Below, one piece after another: positions 6,917 through 14,419 of a stretch of 39,730 bases of DNA (position 1 is the first letter of the stretch; the number at the start of each line of letters is the position of its first letter). Under the pieces are notes generated by a model. That model was not told the origin of the DNA. It ran no database searches and worked only from the letters and a program-made list of their open reading frames with translations. Where the stretch lies: positions 1-39,730 of the forward strand of contig JAEWPQ010000231.1 of NCBI GenBank assembly GCA_023460575.1, in the 5' to 3' direction. A program made the position numbers and the translations under genes. This stretch comes from Bacillota bacterium. GTDB lineage: Bacteria > Bacillota > Clostridia > Lachnospirales > Lachnospiraceae.

Positions 6917-7297
6917 ATGGTTAGTTTTGTAATAGTATCCCACAGCCGGAGATTAGCTGAAAGCGTGGCTGATTTTACCAGGCTTATGGCTGACGGCGTT
7001 AAAGTCATACCTGCCGGAGGATTGGAGGATGGCAGCTTTGGCACCAGTTATCAGCTTATTACAAATGCCATACAAGAGGCATATACCGAGGAGGGTGTAC
7101 TGGTGCTTATGGATATGGGAAGTGCTGTGATGACTACGGAAATGGTTTTGGAATCTATGGAAAATCCCAGAGTAAAAATGGTTGACTGCCCGCTGGTAGA
7201 AGGTGCTGTTGCGGGAACCATTGCTGCTGCAGGCGGTCAGAATATGGAAGTTATATACAGAAATCTGATAAAATCAGGATATGTTAACAAGTTTTAA
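6917..7297 (+). CDS. dhaM: Dihydroxyacetone kinase phosphoryl donor DhaM (EIIA-Man domain only)
   Basis: DhaM relays phosphate from PTS HPr to the ADP on DhaL. The 126-residue protein starts MVSFVIVSHSRRLAE with His9 in the EIIA-mannose active-site position. It continues with the VLMDMGSAVMTTEMV and CPLVEGAVAG segments of the fold. It is the short form. The HPr-like and EI-like domains of enterobacterial DhaM are absent, so it depends on the general PTS proteins. GGGAGGGG lies 6 bases before the ATG. A longer in-frame extension back to 6635 overlaps dhaL in another frame and is not real. Confidence 0.94.
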   Translation: MVSFVIVSHSRRLAESVADFTRLMADGVKVIPAGGLEDGSFGTSYQLITNAIQEAYTEEGVLVLMDMGSAVMTTEMVLESMENPRVKMVDCPLVEGAVAGTIAAAGGQNMEVIYRNLIKSGYVNKF

Positions 7298-7300
7298 AAG

Positions 7301-7313
7301 GTACGTAACGTAC
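7301..7313. promoter_or_regulatory. Palindrome between dhaM and glpK
   Basis: GTACGT-A-ACGTAC is a perfect 6-bp inverted repeat around one base, just after dhaM. It may be an operator or processing site within the operon. There is no T tract. Confidence 0.3.
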
Positions 7314-7348
7314 TTATTAAATGAATAAATCAAAGGAGGGTATTATTG

Positions 7349-8842
7349 ATGGCGAAGTACGTAATGGCTTTGGACTCAGGAACAACAAGCAACAGATGCA
7401 TTTTATTTAACGAGAAGGGTGAGATGTGCAGCGTTGCCCAAAAGGAGTTTACACAGTATTTCCCAAAACCCGGATGGGTGGAACACGATGCAAATGAAAT
7501 CTGGTCTTCCCAGTTAGGAGTGGCTGTTGAGGCAATGTCTAAGATTGGTGCAGTTGCTGAAGATATTGCTGCAATAGGCATTACAAATCAGAGAGAAACA
7601 ACAATTGTCTGGGATAAAGCAACTGGAGAGCCGGTATACCATGCAATTGTATGGCAGTGCAGACGTACTTCCGAGTATTGTGACTCTTTAAAAGAGAAAG
7701 GTCTCACGGATTCTTTCAGACAGAAAACAGGTCTGATCATTGATGCATATTTTTCAGGTACGAAGCTGAAATGGATCCTGGACAATGTTGAAGGCGTCAG
7801 AGAACGGGCGGAAGCCGGAGATTTACTGTTTGGCACAGTTGAAACATGGCTGATATGGAAGCTGACAAAAGGCAGAGTTCATGTGACGGATTATTCCAAT
7901 GCATCAAGAACCATGCTTTTTAATATACAGGAGTTAAAATGGGATCAGGATATCTTAAAAGAATTAAATATTCCGGAATGTATGCTTCCTGAGGCAAAAC
8001 CATCAAGTTTCGTATATGGTGAATCGGATCCCCAGTTCTTTGGCGGTCCCATCCCAATCGGTGGTGCAGCCGGAGACCAGCAGTCAGCGTTATTCGGCCA
8101 GACCTGTTTTACAGCCGGTGAAGCTAAGAATACATACGGGACCGGATGTTTCCTTCTTATGAATACTGGAGAAAAACCCGTTTACTCGAAAAACGGGCTG
8201 GTTACAACAATTGCCTGGGGACTTGACGGTAAGGTGAACTATGCCCTGGAAGGATCCATCTTTGTTGCAGGTGCTGCCATTCAGTGGCTGCGTGATGAGA
8301 TGAAGTTAGTTGATTCATCTCAGGATTCTGAGTATATGGCAAAGAAGGTAAAGGATACCAATGGATGCTATGTGGTTCCTGCATTTACAGGACTTGGAGC
8401 ACCTCATTGGGATCAGTATGCAAGAGGAACCATTGTAGGTATCACAAGAGGAGTCAACAAGTATCATATTATCAGAGCGACTCTTGAATCACTGGCTTTC
8501 CAGGTTAATGACGTAATCAGTGCAATGCAGGCAGATTCGGGTATCACGCTCAGCACATTAAAAGTGGATGGCGGAGCCAGTGCAAACAACTTCCTGATGC
8601 AGTTCCAGTCTGACATTATGGGGGCTCCGGTGCACAGACCGGTGTGTGTTGAGACAACTGCTATGGGAGCTGCATATCTTGCTGGGCTTTCGGTTGGTTA
8701 CTGGGAGAGTAAGGAAGCGGTTGTAAAGAACTGGCAGATTGATAAAATATTCAGCCCCGATATGGCCGAAGCCGAAAAAACAGAGCTTGTGAATGGCTGG
8801 AATAAAGCAGTGAAATGTTCTTATGGCTGGGCAAAGGAATGA
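7349..8842 (+). CDS. glpK: Glycerol kinase
   Basis: GlpK phosphorylates incoming glycerol to glycerol-3-phosphate, the signal read by GlpP. The 497-residue FGGY kinase begins MAKYVMALDSGTTSNRCILF (phosphate-binding loop). It has the substrate segments GWVEHDANEIW, GITNQRETT and WQCRRT, and the C-terminal ATPase signature VDGGASANNFLMQFQSDI. The ATG at 7349 sits 7 bases after AAAGGAGGG. A TTG one codon earlier is also in frame. The length equals the family norm of about 500. glpF follows. I do not see the HPr-phosphorylated histidine region clearly enough to judge PTS activation. Confidence 0.97.
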   Translation: MAKYVMALDSGTTSNRCILFNEKGEMCSVAQKEFTQYFPKPGWVEHDANEIWSSQLGVAVEAMSKIGAVAEDIAAIGITNQRETTIVWDKATGEPVYHAIVWQCRRTSEYCDSLKEKGLTDSFRQKTGLIIDAYFSGTKLKWILDNVEGVRERAEAGDLLFGTVETWLIWKLTKGRVHVTDYSNASRTMLFNIQELKWDQDILKELNIPECMLPEAKPSSFVYGESDPQFFGGPIPIGGAAGDQQSALFGQTCFTAGEAKNTYGTGCFLLMNTGEKPVYSKNGLVTTIAWGLDGKVNYALEGSIFVAGAAIQWLRDEMKLVDSSQDSEYMAKKVKDTNGCYVVPAFTGLGAPHWDQYARGTIVGITRGVNKYHIIRATLESLAFQVNDVISAMQADSGITLSTLKVDGGASANNFLMQFQSDIMGAPVHRPVCVETTAMGAAYLAGLSVGYWESKEAVVKNWQIDKIFSPDMAEAEKTELVNGWNKAVKCSYGWAKE

Positions 8843-8882
8843 TGTAGTTAAATAAGTCCATGATTTCAGGAGGTAGGGGAGT

Positions 8883-9593
8883 ATGTTGATTTTTATTTCA
8901 GAACTTATCGGTACAATGTTGCTCGTATTACTTGGTGATGGTGTAGTAGCAAACGTTACATTAAATAAGTCGGGGATGAAAGGGGCCGGATCGGTCCAGA
9001 TAACATTTGCATGGGGTCTTGCAGTTTTGCTGCCTGCCTTTATTTTCGGAGCCTCTTCAGGGGCACAGTTTAATCCGGCATTAACCCTTGCCCTTGCGGC
9101 GGAAGGAACTATAGGCTGGAATGTAGTGCCAACTTACATAATTGCACAATTAATTGGAGCATTTCTTGGAGCAACGCTGGTTTATGTATTGTTCAAGGGC
9201 CAGTTTGATCTTACAGAAGATGCCGGAACCAAACTTGGAGTGTTTTCCACAAGTCCATCTGTACCAAATACCGGCCTGAATCTGTTAAGTGAAGCAGTTG
9301 GAACATTCGTGCTTGTTTTCGCAATTAAAGGCATTGGAAACGTGGCTAATTTAGCCCCTGGAGTTGATAAATTGCTTACATTCGGTATCATTGTTTCCGT
9401 TGGTATGTCTCTTGGCGGTTTAACCGGATATGCGATTAATCCGGCCCGTGATTTAGGCCCCCGGATTGCCCATGCATTACTCCCGATTAAAGGAAAAGGT
9501 GATTCTAATTGGAAATATTCATGGATACCGGTAGCCGGGCCTGTAATTGGTGCACTTGCAGCGGTACTGTTATACAATGCAATTCCCTGGTAA
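8883..9593 (+). CDS. glpF: Glycerol uptake facilitator (aquaglyceroporin)
   Basis: GlpF is a six-helix membrane channel that lets glycerol diffuse in, where GlpK traps it. The 236-residue protein has both pore motifs: NPA at 64-66 (FNPALTLA) and NPA at 186-188 (INPARDLGPR). The Asp after NPAR is typical of glycerol-conducting members rather than water-only channels. AGGAGG lies 9 bases before the ATG. It is the last gene of the operon, followed by a strong terminator. Confidence 0.96.
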   Translation: MLIFISELIGTMLLVLLGDGVVANVTLNKSGMKGAGSVQITFAWGLAVLLPAFIFGASSGAQFNPALTLALAAEGTIGWNVVPTYIIAQLIGAFLGATLVYVLFKGQFDLTEDAGTKLGVFSTSPSVPNTGLNLLSEAVGTFVLVFAIKGIGNVANLAPGVDKLLTFGIIVSVGMSLGGLTGYAINPARDLGPRIAHALLPIKGKGDSNWKYSWIPVAGPVIGALAAVLLYNAIPW

Positions 9594-9630
9594 AATGAAA
9601 AATTAATATACAATACTGACTGAGATTGAA

Positions 9631-9677
9631 AGCCAGGTAATCGGCAGGTACAATATGCTGATTTACCTGGTTTTTTA
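9631..9677 (+). terminator. Terminator of the glp/dha operon
   Basis: CCAGGTAATCGGCA pairs with TGCTGATTTACCTGG (with small mismatches), followed by a TTTTTTATTTT run. It lies about 40 bases after glpF. Confidence 0.9.
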
Positions 9678-9753
9678 TTTTAATTGTTGATAATTATATG
9701 CTTAGCTGATAAAATGGAAAAGTGAAATAACAACAGATTCATGGGGGAAAACG

Positions 9754-10251
9754 ATGAAAAACAGATGTATACATACCGAAAAAATCATGAAGGAATATCA
9801 TTATGCAGAAGTGCTGGATTATTATCGAAAGGGGATAATACCATTCTTAATCATATATTTATTGATTTTTATTAATTTTATCGTGAAGTTAATGAAGGAT
9901 GACATTGGAACCCTCACTATATTTAATGTGGCAGCATCAGTTATTTTAGTGGGAGTATTAATAGTTAAACTGGAAAAAGTAATTAAATTAAATCAACGGC
10001 GTATGCAGGTTATGTATGGAAAATCCGATTGTGAATGTATTGTTGAATTTTCTGATGTCATCATTATTACTACAGAAAATAAAAATCAACGGGAGATATC
10101 CTATAATCATATTTTAAGATATATTGAAACCAAGAATTTGATTATACTTATTATAGATGGCAGGATGTTTGTTCCACTTGATAAAAATGGTTTTATAGAG
10201 GGAGATGCAGAAAGCTGTAAGAGATTTATAGATGACAGAATAAGAAAATAA
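9754..10251 (+). CDS. YcxB-like membrane protein
   Basis: The 165-residue protein has a short N-terminal segment, two membrane helices (about residues 28-45 and 56-74) and a soluble C-terminal domain. The pattern ISYNHILRYIETKNLIIL-IIDGRMFVPLDKNGF is characteristic of YcxB-like C-terminal domains. Function is unknown. GGGGGA precedes the ATG. It is a single gene, between the glp terminator and a convergent hairpin. Confidence 0.75.
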   Translation: MKNRCIHTEKIMKEYHYAEVLDYYRKGIIPFLIIYLLIFINFIVKLMKDDIGTLTIFNVAASVILVGVLIVKLEKVIKLNQRRMQVMYGKSDCECIVEFSDVIIITTENKNQREISYNHILRYIETKNLIILIIDGRMFVPLDKNGFIEGDAESCKRFIDDRIRK

Positions 10252-10272
10252 AGAAATATTATTAAAATAAAT

Positions 10273-10297
10273 GCAGGTCTGTTTTTATCAGACCTGC
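10273..10297. terminator. Hairpin between convergent genes
   Basis: GCAGGTCTG-TTTTTAT-CAGACCTGC is a perfect 9-bp stem between the stops of the YcxB-like and GNAT genes. AT-rich flanks on both sides make it a plausible bidirectional terminator. Confidence 0.75.
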
Positions 10298-10310
10298 GAA
10301 AACAAAACGA

Positions 10311-10583
10311 TTATTTCAGCAAGTCCTGATACTCCGGATGCTTATCAAACCAGGTGATAGCATAAGAACATGTCAGGACTGTTTTTTTTCCTTCCAAACG
10401 CAGATGATCTGCAGCCGCTTTCATCAGCTGGCCTGCGATGCCCTGACCTCTGAGAGAATCATCCACGAAGGTATGATTGATATTAACAGTCTTGTCATCC
10501 ACATCTGGAAAAGTAACTTCAGCCAACAGGTTGCTGTCCGAATGATAAAGTGCAATCTTATTAGGGGTGTAGGTAAAGTTCAC
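10311..10583 (-). CDS. Short GNAT N-acetyltransferase (YjdJ/COG2388 type)
   Basis: The 90-residue protein is a minimal GNAT fold. Beta strands are followed by the acetyl-CoA loop RGQGIAGQLM (about residues 45-54), then helix and strand KKTVLTCSYA, and the closing WFDKHPEYQDL that marks this small family. Targets are unknown. AGGTATT-like and AAGGAGG sequences precede the ATG (minus strand, about 10592-10598). It is convergent with the YcxB-like gene. Confidence 0.85.
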   Translation of the reverse strand: MNFTYTPNKIALYHSDSNLLAEVTFPDVDDKTVNINHTFVDDSLRGQGIAGQLMKAAADHLRLEGKKTVLTCSYAITWFDKHPEYQDLLK

Positions 10584-10683
10584 GGATAATACCTCCTTGT
10601 CTTTCTATAAAATGATTATAACATTTCATGGGAAAAGGTTCAAGGAGTTCTCAATGGATGATGATTCATAACGAAATGGCATT

Positions 10684-10721
10684 AAAAAAGAGCACCGTAA
10701 AAATTGGGGAAACGATGCTCC
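10684..10721 (-). terminator. Leftward terminator with no obvious gene upstream
   Basis: Read on the minus strand, GAGCATCGT pairs with ACGGTGCTC (one mismatch) and is followed by TTTTTT. The minus strand to its right (10740-10980) has no credible gene. Confidence 0.65.
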
Positions 10722-10935
10722 AAAGAAGAGTTATAGTAAGTATAACCTAAAAACATCATTATGTAAAGCTAAAATTATGTGAAATGTGTGTAATATTGTG
10801 AATTAACTCGTATTTTAACAATATTAAAACATGACATAAAATTTATTATTTTATATAATGTTTTACTAAAATATTTTAATACCTTTTCTTTTACTAAACA
10901 TGACATACAGCTGTCTTTCTTTCTGTGATATGATG
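10722..10935. other. AT-rich intergenic region
   Basis: This is part of a 400-base gap between the GNAT and SnoaL-like genes. It is AT-rich and I see no gene in it. It ends in the promoter region of the SnoaL-like gene, with a possible TATGAT at 10929-10934. Confidence 0.5.
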
Positions 10936-10965
10936 ATTCTGCGCCTGATGAATTCTGCGCAGAAT
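10936..10965. promoter_or_regulatory. Operator-like repeat before the SnoaL-like gene
   Basis: ATTCTGCGC at 10936-10944 is repeated 16 bases later, where it is part of the perfect palindrome ATTCTGC-GCAGAAT (10952-10965). It lies between a TATGAT hexamer and the ribosome site GGAGG, a natural place for a repressor site. Confidence 0.45.
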
Positions 10966-10984
10966 GAGTTTGGAGGATTGAAGT

Positions 10985-11359
10985 ATGGTTGAAAGAGACA
11001 GAATGAATCTCTATTGGAAATATGTGGCGGAACAAGATGCAGATCAGCTTTTGACCTTTTTTCATGAGAATGGGGTGATTCGCTGGCATTGTACAAATGA
11101 ACAGTTTACTGTTAACGAATTCATTAAAGTGAACTGTGAATATCCGGGTAAATGGAATGGAAAGATGGAACGAATGGAGCAGATTGGTGATCAGATTATT
11201 ACTGCCGCCCATATCTGGTCGGATGAGGTATCCTGTCATGTTGTTTCTTTTTTTCTTATGGAACAAGGTATGATTAAACAGCTGGATGAGTATTGGGGCG
11301 ATGACGGGGGAATTCCTGAATGGCGTCTTAATATGAAGACAGGCAGGCCGATTCTATGA
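10985..11359 (+). CDS. SnoaL-like / NTF2-like fold protein
   Basis: The 124-residue protein begins with a helix (RMNLYWKYVAEQDADQLLTFFHENGVIRWHC), then the cone-shaped beta sheet pattern of NTF2-like proteins (VNEFIKVNCEYPGKW, VSFFLMEQGMIKQLDEYWGD). Members range from cyclases to small-molecule binders, so no reaction can be assigned. TTGGAGG lies about 7 bases before the ATG. The stop overlaps the start of the next VOC gene by four bases (ATGA), so the two are translationally coupled. Confidence 0.72.
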   Translation: MVERDRMNLYWKYVAEQDADQLLTFFHENGVIRWHCTNEQFTVNEFIKVNCEYPGKWNGKMERMEQIGDQIITAAHIWSDEVSCHVVSFFLMEQGMIKQLDEYWGDDGGIPEWRLNMKTGRPIL

Positions 11360-11712
11360 AATGTAATTTAAACTCTTTATATTTATGTGTTCATGATATG
11401 AAGCGTGCTATCGATTTTTATGAAATATTTTTGGAGCAGCCAGTCACTGTCAGAGATGAGATATACAGCGTTTTTGACATAAATGGATTCCGGCTGGGAC
11501 TATTTGCCTATGAGAAGATGGGAGAGTATCATACATTCGGCAGCAACTGCCTTCCCAGTCTGGAGGTTGCCGGCAAAGATATTTTGGAACAGAAACTGAA
11601 AGGACTGCCGGTCGTTTTTCCTGTCAGTAAAATCGGAGCAAACTGGGTATGTGAATTTAAGGACAGTGAGGGGAATCACATTGAGATGATCGCTCCGGTT
11701 CGGTCCTCTTGA
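11356..11712 (+). CDS. VOC family protein
   Basis: The 118-residue protein has a single VOC/glyoxalase-type domain. The segments are LNSLYLCVHDMKRAIDFYE, a mid segment with FDINGFRLGLF, and the end CEFKDSEGNHIEMIAP, which matches the D-P/S-x-GN-x-hE signature. The ending Glu is a usual metal ligand. It is coupled to the SnoaL-like gene. The pair may act on one small molecule, but nothing in the sequence says which. Confidence 0.82.
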   Translation: MKCNLNSLYLCVHDMKRAIDFYEIFLEQPVTVRDEIYSVFDINGFRLGLFAYEKMGEYHTFGSNCLPSLEVAGKDILEQKLKGLPVVFPVSKIGANWVCEFKDSEGNHIEMIAPVRSS

Positions 11713-11759
11713 CTGCGGGAGGTGTTTAAGTTAATATACTTAAAAAGGGGGTGTTTCTT

Positions 11760-12014
11760 ATGAGTAAAGACATACAAAATTATATTAATAAATACAGTGA
11801 TGAAATAAAACAGCTTTTTATGAAAATCAGAGAACAGATTATGGAAAGCATACCATGTGAAGCAGAGGAGCGGCTGTGGGCTAAATTACCAAGCTGTTAT
11901 GTGGATAATAAATTTGTCCGTCTTATTTGTTTCAAACAATTTTTCAGGAAACGCTTATGGGTAAATAATTCTTATTCTATGTATTACAGTTTTTTTCTGA
12001 AAAATCCCTTTTGA
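11760..12014 (+). pseudogene. DUF1801 (YdhG-like) protein, C-terminally shortened
   Basis: The 84-residue reading frame starts MSKDIQNYINKYSDEIKQLF and continues to KLPSCYVDNKFVRLICFKQF, matching the N-terminal half of DUF1801 proteins, which are usually about 110-120 residues. After about residue 60 the similarity stops and the last residues (FRKRLWVNNSYSMYYSFFL) look random. The final 31 bases overlap the 3' end of a convergent gene. A deletion probably fused the broken gene to its neighbour's end. AAAGGGGG precedes ATG 11760. An earlier GTG at 11751 lies on the ribosome site. Confidence 0.6.
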
Positions 12015-12154
12015 AATAACATACCAAAGACAATTCCCATTGCTAATCCGATTAAAAGATTATTAATTACTGAAGCACAGATTAAACCTACGCTGATGCC
12101 CAGTGCCAGGCCGTACTGGTCAGAGTCATTTTTGTTAAAATATGAATTTGGCAT
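11984..12154 (-). CDS. Small glycine-rich membrane protein (56 aa)
   Basis: Read on the minus strand, the frame starts MPNSYFNKNDSDQYGLALG. Its hydrophobic stretch GISVGLICASVINN and LLIGLAMGIVFGMLF spans residues of about 18-47, and it ends QKGFFRKKL with a basic tail. Glycines recur every three to four residues (GLALGISVG, GLAMGIVFG), a glycine-zipper-like packing pattern in a helical hairpin. AAGGGG lies 9 bases before the ATG. Codon use looks natural and there is no competing gene. Function is unknown. It converges on the truncated DUF1801 gene and overlaps it by 31 bases. Confidence 0.72.
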   Translation of the reverse strand: MPNSYFNKNDSDQYGLALGISVGLICASVINNLLIGLAMGIVFGMLFQKGFFRKKL

Positions 12155-12268
12155 TATGTATTACCCCTTATGTTTTTTTAATATATTACATCAGTAATTA
12201 CGTTAAGTACACTGGTATTTTCTGAGAGTAATACATATTTCAGGGACATTTGCAAAGAGAGGGAAGAG

Positions 12269-13474
12269 ATGGAAATGATATCTTTTACAAAGACACAGGC
12301 ATGCCGTTTTCTGCTTCGCAGGCAGGGACTGATTGGAGACTATCGGTTCGAGGGAAAGCAGGGAATTATGGAATTTATCCGTCAGGCTGGCTGTATCCAG
12401 TTTGATCCGGTGGATGTGTGCGGAAAAAATGCTGAGTTGGTTTTACAGTCACGGATCAGAACGTTTTCCAAACAGATGCTTTCTGATCTTTTATACCAGG
12501 ACCGTGTTCTTGTAGATTACTTTGATAAGAACCTATCTATTATGCCGGTTGGTGACTGGCCACATTTTGAGCGCTTTCGTAAGCAGCATCAGCAACGGGA
12601 ACGAAGCCAGGAGGCAGTTCATGGCGCGCAGAAACAAGTGAAAAAACACATTGCCGATCATGGCCCGGTGTGCTCCTCGGATCTTGATATGCCTGACAAA
12701 GTGGACTGGTACTGGAGCCGTACCAAACTGTCAAGAGCAGTGCTTGAGCATATGTATTTTACAGGTGAACTTGGGGTTCATCATAAAGTGGGATCTATCA
12801 AGTACTATGATCTCATCGAAAACTGTATCCCAGAGCCGATTTTATCTGGTCCTGATCCGTACCCGGATGAGCATGATCATCAGACATGGCGTGTTTTACG
12901 CAGAATCAGCGCTGTGGGACTTATGTGGAACCGGGCTTCTGACGCATGGCTGAATATCGGGGGTCTTAAATCAGCGGAGAGAAGTGCTGTGTTTGCCCGG
13001 CTCATTCAGGAAGAGAGAATCGTGAAAGTCCGGGTAGATGGAATAAAAGAGGAACTGTATATGCTGATGGAGGATGTTCCATTGGCCAGTCAATGCAAAG
13101 ACAATACAAGCTGGAAAAAAAGATGTGAATTGATAGCCCCGTTAGATAATTTGCTGTGGGACCGAAAGTTAATACAGGCTCTTTTTGGTTTCGATTACAA
13201 ATGGGAGATTTACACTCCACCGGAAAAACGCAGGTACGGACATTACGTTCTGCCGGTTATTTACGGTGATCGTTTTATCGGCAGAATCGAGGCATCTGCC
13301 GATACGAAAAAACAGATATTATTGTTAAAAAATATCTGGTTCGAGCCAGGCATTAAGCGGTCAAAGACAATGGATGAAGCCATTGATGCTGCAATCAGAC
13401 GATTTTCAATATTTAATCAATGCAGTGAAATTGTAGTGGAAGAATCATATCAGAATGGAGAAATAGAAAAATGA
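12269..13474 (+). CDS. YcaQ/AlkX-type winged-helix DNA glycosylase
   Basis: The 401-residue protein belongs to the AlkZ-like (HTH_42) family, whose E. coli member YcaQ unhooks interstrand DNA crosslinks and removes bulky alkylated bases. Tandem winged-helix segments occupy the first two thirds. The catalytic loop reads IQFDPVD (Q44-F45-D46), the Q-hydrophobic-D motif that marks the YcaQ/AlkX branch rather than the QxQ AlkZ branch. The C-terminal beta domain has LIAPLDNLLWDRKL and VLPVIYGDRFIGRIEA, which are conserved. The ATG follows GAGGGAAGAG. An ATG two codons downstream is an alternative. The stop overlaps the cupin gene start (ATGA). Confidence 0.88.
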   Translation: MEMISFTKTQACRFLLRRQGLIGDYRFEGKQGIMEFIRQAGCIQFDPVDVCGKNAELVLQSRIRTFSKQMLSDLLYQDRVLVDYFDKNLSIMPVGDWPHFERFRKQHQQRERSQEAVHGAQKQVKKHIADHGPVCSSDLDMPDKVDWYWSRTKLSRAVLEHMYFTGELGVHHKVGSIKYYDLIENCIPEPILSGPDPYPDEHDHQTWRVLRRISAVGLMWNRASDAWLNIGGLKSAERSAVFARLIQEERIVKVRVDGIKEELYMLMEDVPLASQCKDNTSWKKRCELIAPLDNLLWDRKLIQALFGFDYKWEIYTPPEKRRYGHYVLPVIYGDRFIGRIEASADTKKQILLLKNIWFEPGIKRSKTMDEAIDAAIRRFSIFNQCSEIVVEESYQNGEIEK

Positions 13475-13953
13475 ATATAGAAAATATAGAAAAACTCTCA
13501 AAGCAGTTTATCTGGAGTGATGAAGCGGGGCTGGTCACGAAATCATTAGGGGAATCGGCAGGAAGCCAGAAGCTGTATGTAAATATTGATTATGTCAGTC
13601 CCGGGGCATTCAGCACGAAATACCACAGCCATTCACAGCAGGAAGAATTTTTCCTGATTTTGTCGGGAAAAGGAACTTTGCGGTTAAACGGGCAGGAACA
13701 GGAAGTGGGAAAAGATGATTTTATCGCAAAACCGGCAGGGAAAGACATTGCTCATACATTCTTCAATTCCGGCAATGAGGTTTTGATGATTCTCGACGTG
13801 GGAACGAAGGAGAATGAGGATACCTGTTATTATCCTGATGAGGATGTTTATATGCAAAAGTCCAATGGGGTAAGACGTATATTCTCCGGTAAACAGACAG
13901 ACGAATCCTGGTCATCTGATCCTAATTCCGTAGAAAATAATTTAACAGAATAA
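13471..13953 (+). CDS. Cupin-domain protein
   Basis: The 160-residue protein has a single cupin barrel. Motif 1 is HSHSQQEEFFLILSGKG (His, His, Glu metal ligands) and motif 2 is PAGKDIAHTFFN. The C-terminal part (about 115-160) is polar and could be disordered. It overlaps the glycosylase gene by four bases, so the two are co-translated. A sugar- or nucleotide-modifying role has been seen for similar cupins, but none can be assigned here. After the stop a weak hairpin (AACTGG - CCAGTT, 13952-13972) may end the transcript. Confidence 0.85.
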   Translation: MNIENIEKLSKQFIWSDEAGLVTKSLGESAGSQKLYVNIDYVSPGAFSTKYHSHSQQEEFFLILSGKGTLRLNGQEQEVGKDDFIAKPAGKDIAHTFFNSGNEVLMILDVGTKENEDTCYYPDEDVYMQKSNGVRRIFSGKQTDESWSSDPNSVENNLTE

Positions 13954-14057
13954 CTGGAAATAATTACCAGTTCCATATTTTGGTAATATTATTGATTTTT
14001 AGTCCAATTATTGCTAATATATGGTCATAATACCAGAATCAGCAAGGAGACTTAATT

Positions 14058-14288
14058 ATGGCAAGAGGAGTAAGAAAATCATCGCTTGAAAAGCTTCAGA
14101 AGGAATTGGCAGAAGTACAGGAATCCATTCAGCAGCACAAGAATTCAATTGCTGAATTAATAGAAAAAGAAAAGGAAATTCAGGAAAAGATCAGTCTGGA
14201 ACAGTTTAAGGAAGTATCTTCCATTCTGGACCAGCAGAAAATGTCAATTAACGAGTTAAAAGAACTCCTGATTTCCAGAACACAATAA
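14058..14288 (+). CDS. Small coiled-coil protein
   Basis: The 76-residue protein begins with a basic MARGVRKS. Strong heptads then run to about residue 50 (LEKLQKELAEVQESIQQH and EKEKEIQEKI), and a short helix (MSINELKELL) ends it. It resembles the size and layout of DUF4315-like small proteins found in clostridial genomes and conjugative elements. I am not sure it belongs there. AAGGAG precedes the ATG and a terminator follows, so it is monocistronic. The role is unknown; a protein-protein adaptor or nucleic acid-associated protein is plausible. Confidence 0.75.
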   Translation: MARGVRKSSLEKLQKELAEVQESIQQHKNSIAELIEKEKEIQEKISLEQFKEVSSILDQQKMSINELKELLISRTQ

Positions 14289-14303
14289 ATAAAATTTTTT
14301 ACG

Positions 14304-14333
14304 AGAGGTACCGTTTTGGGTATCTCTTTTTTT
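14304..14333 (+). terminator. Terminator after the coiled-coil gene
   Basis: AGAGGTACC pairs with GGTATCTCT (one GU pair), followed by a TTTTTTT run. Confidence 0.88.
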
Positions 14334-14351
14334 GATGTAAATCCAATCATA

Positions 14352-14380
14352 TTGCCAGTTGGTAAAATTTGGTGTATCCT
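14352..14380 (+). promoter_or_regulatory. Likely promoter of the two-component system
   Basis: TTGCCA (14352-14357), 17 bases and TATCCT (14375-14380) lie 40 bases before the response regulator gene. Confidence 0.5.
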
Positions 14381-14419
14381 AAAAAGATGTAATGAATAAT
14401 CGCACCGGAGGAGAGAGTT

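Noticed and set aside
10775..11266. Minus-strand open frame of 163 codons ending near the leftward terminator
   Set aside because: It lies antisense to the SnoaL-like gene, which has clear coding features and a ribosome site. Its composition (many Ile, Asn, Phe, Ser) looks like translated noncoding DNA.
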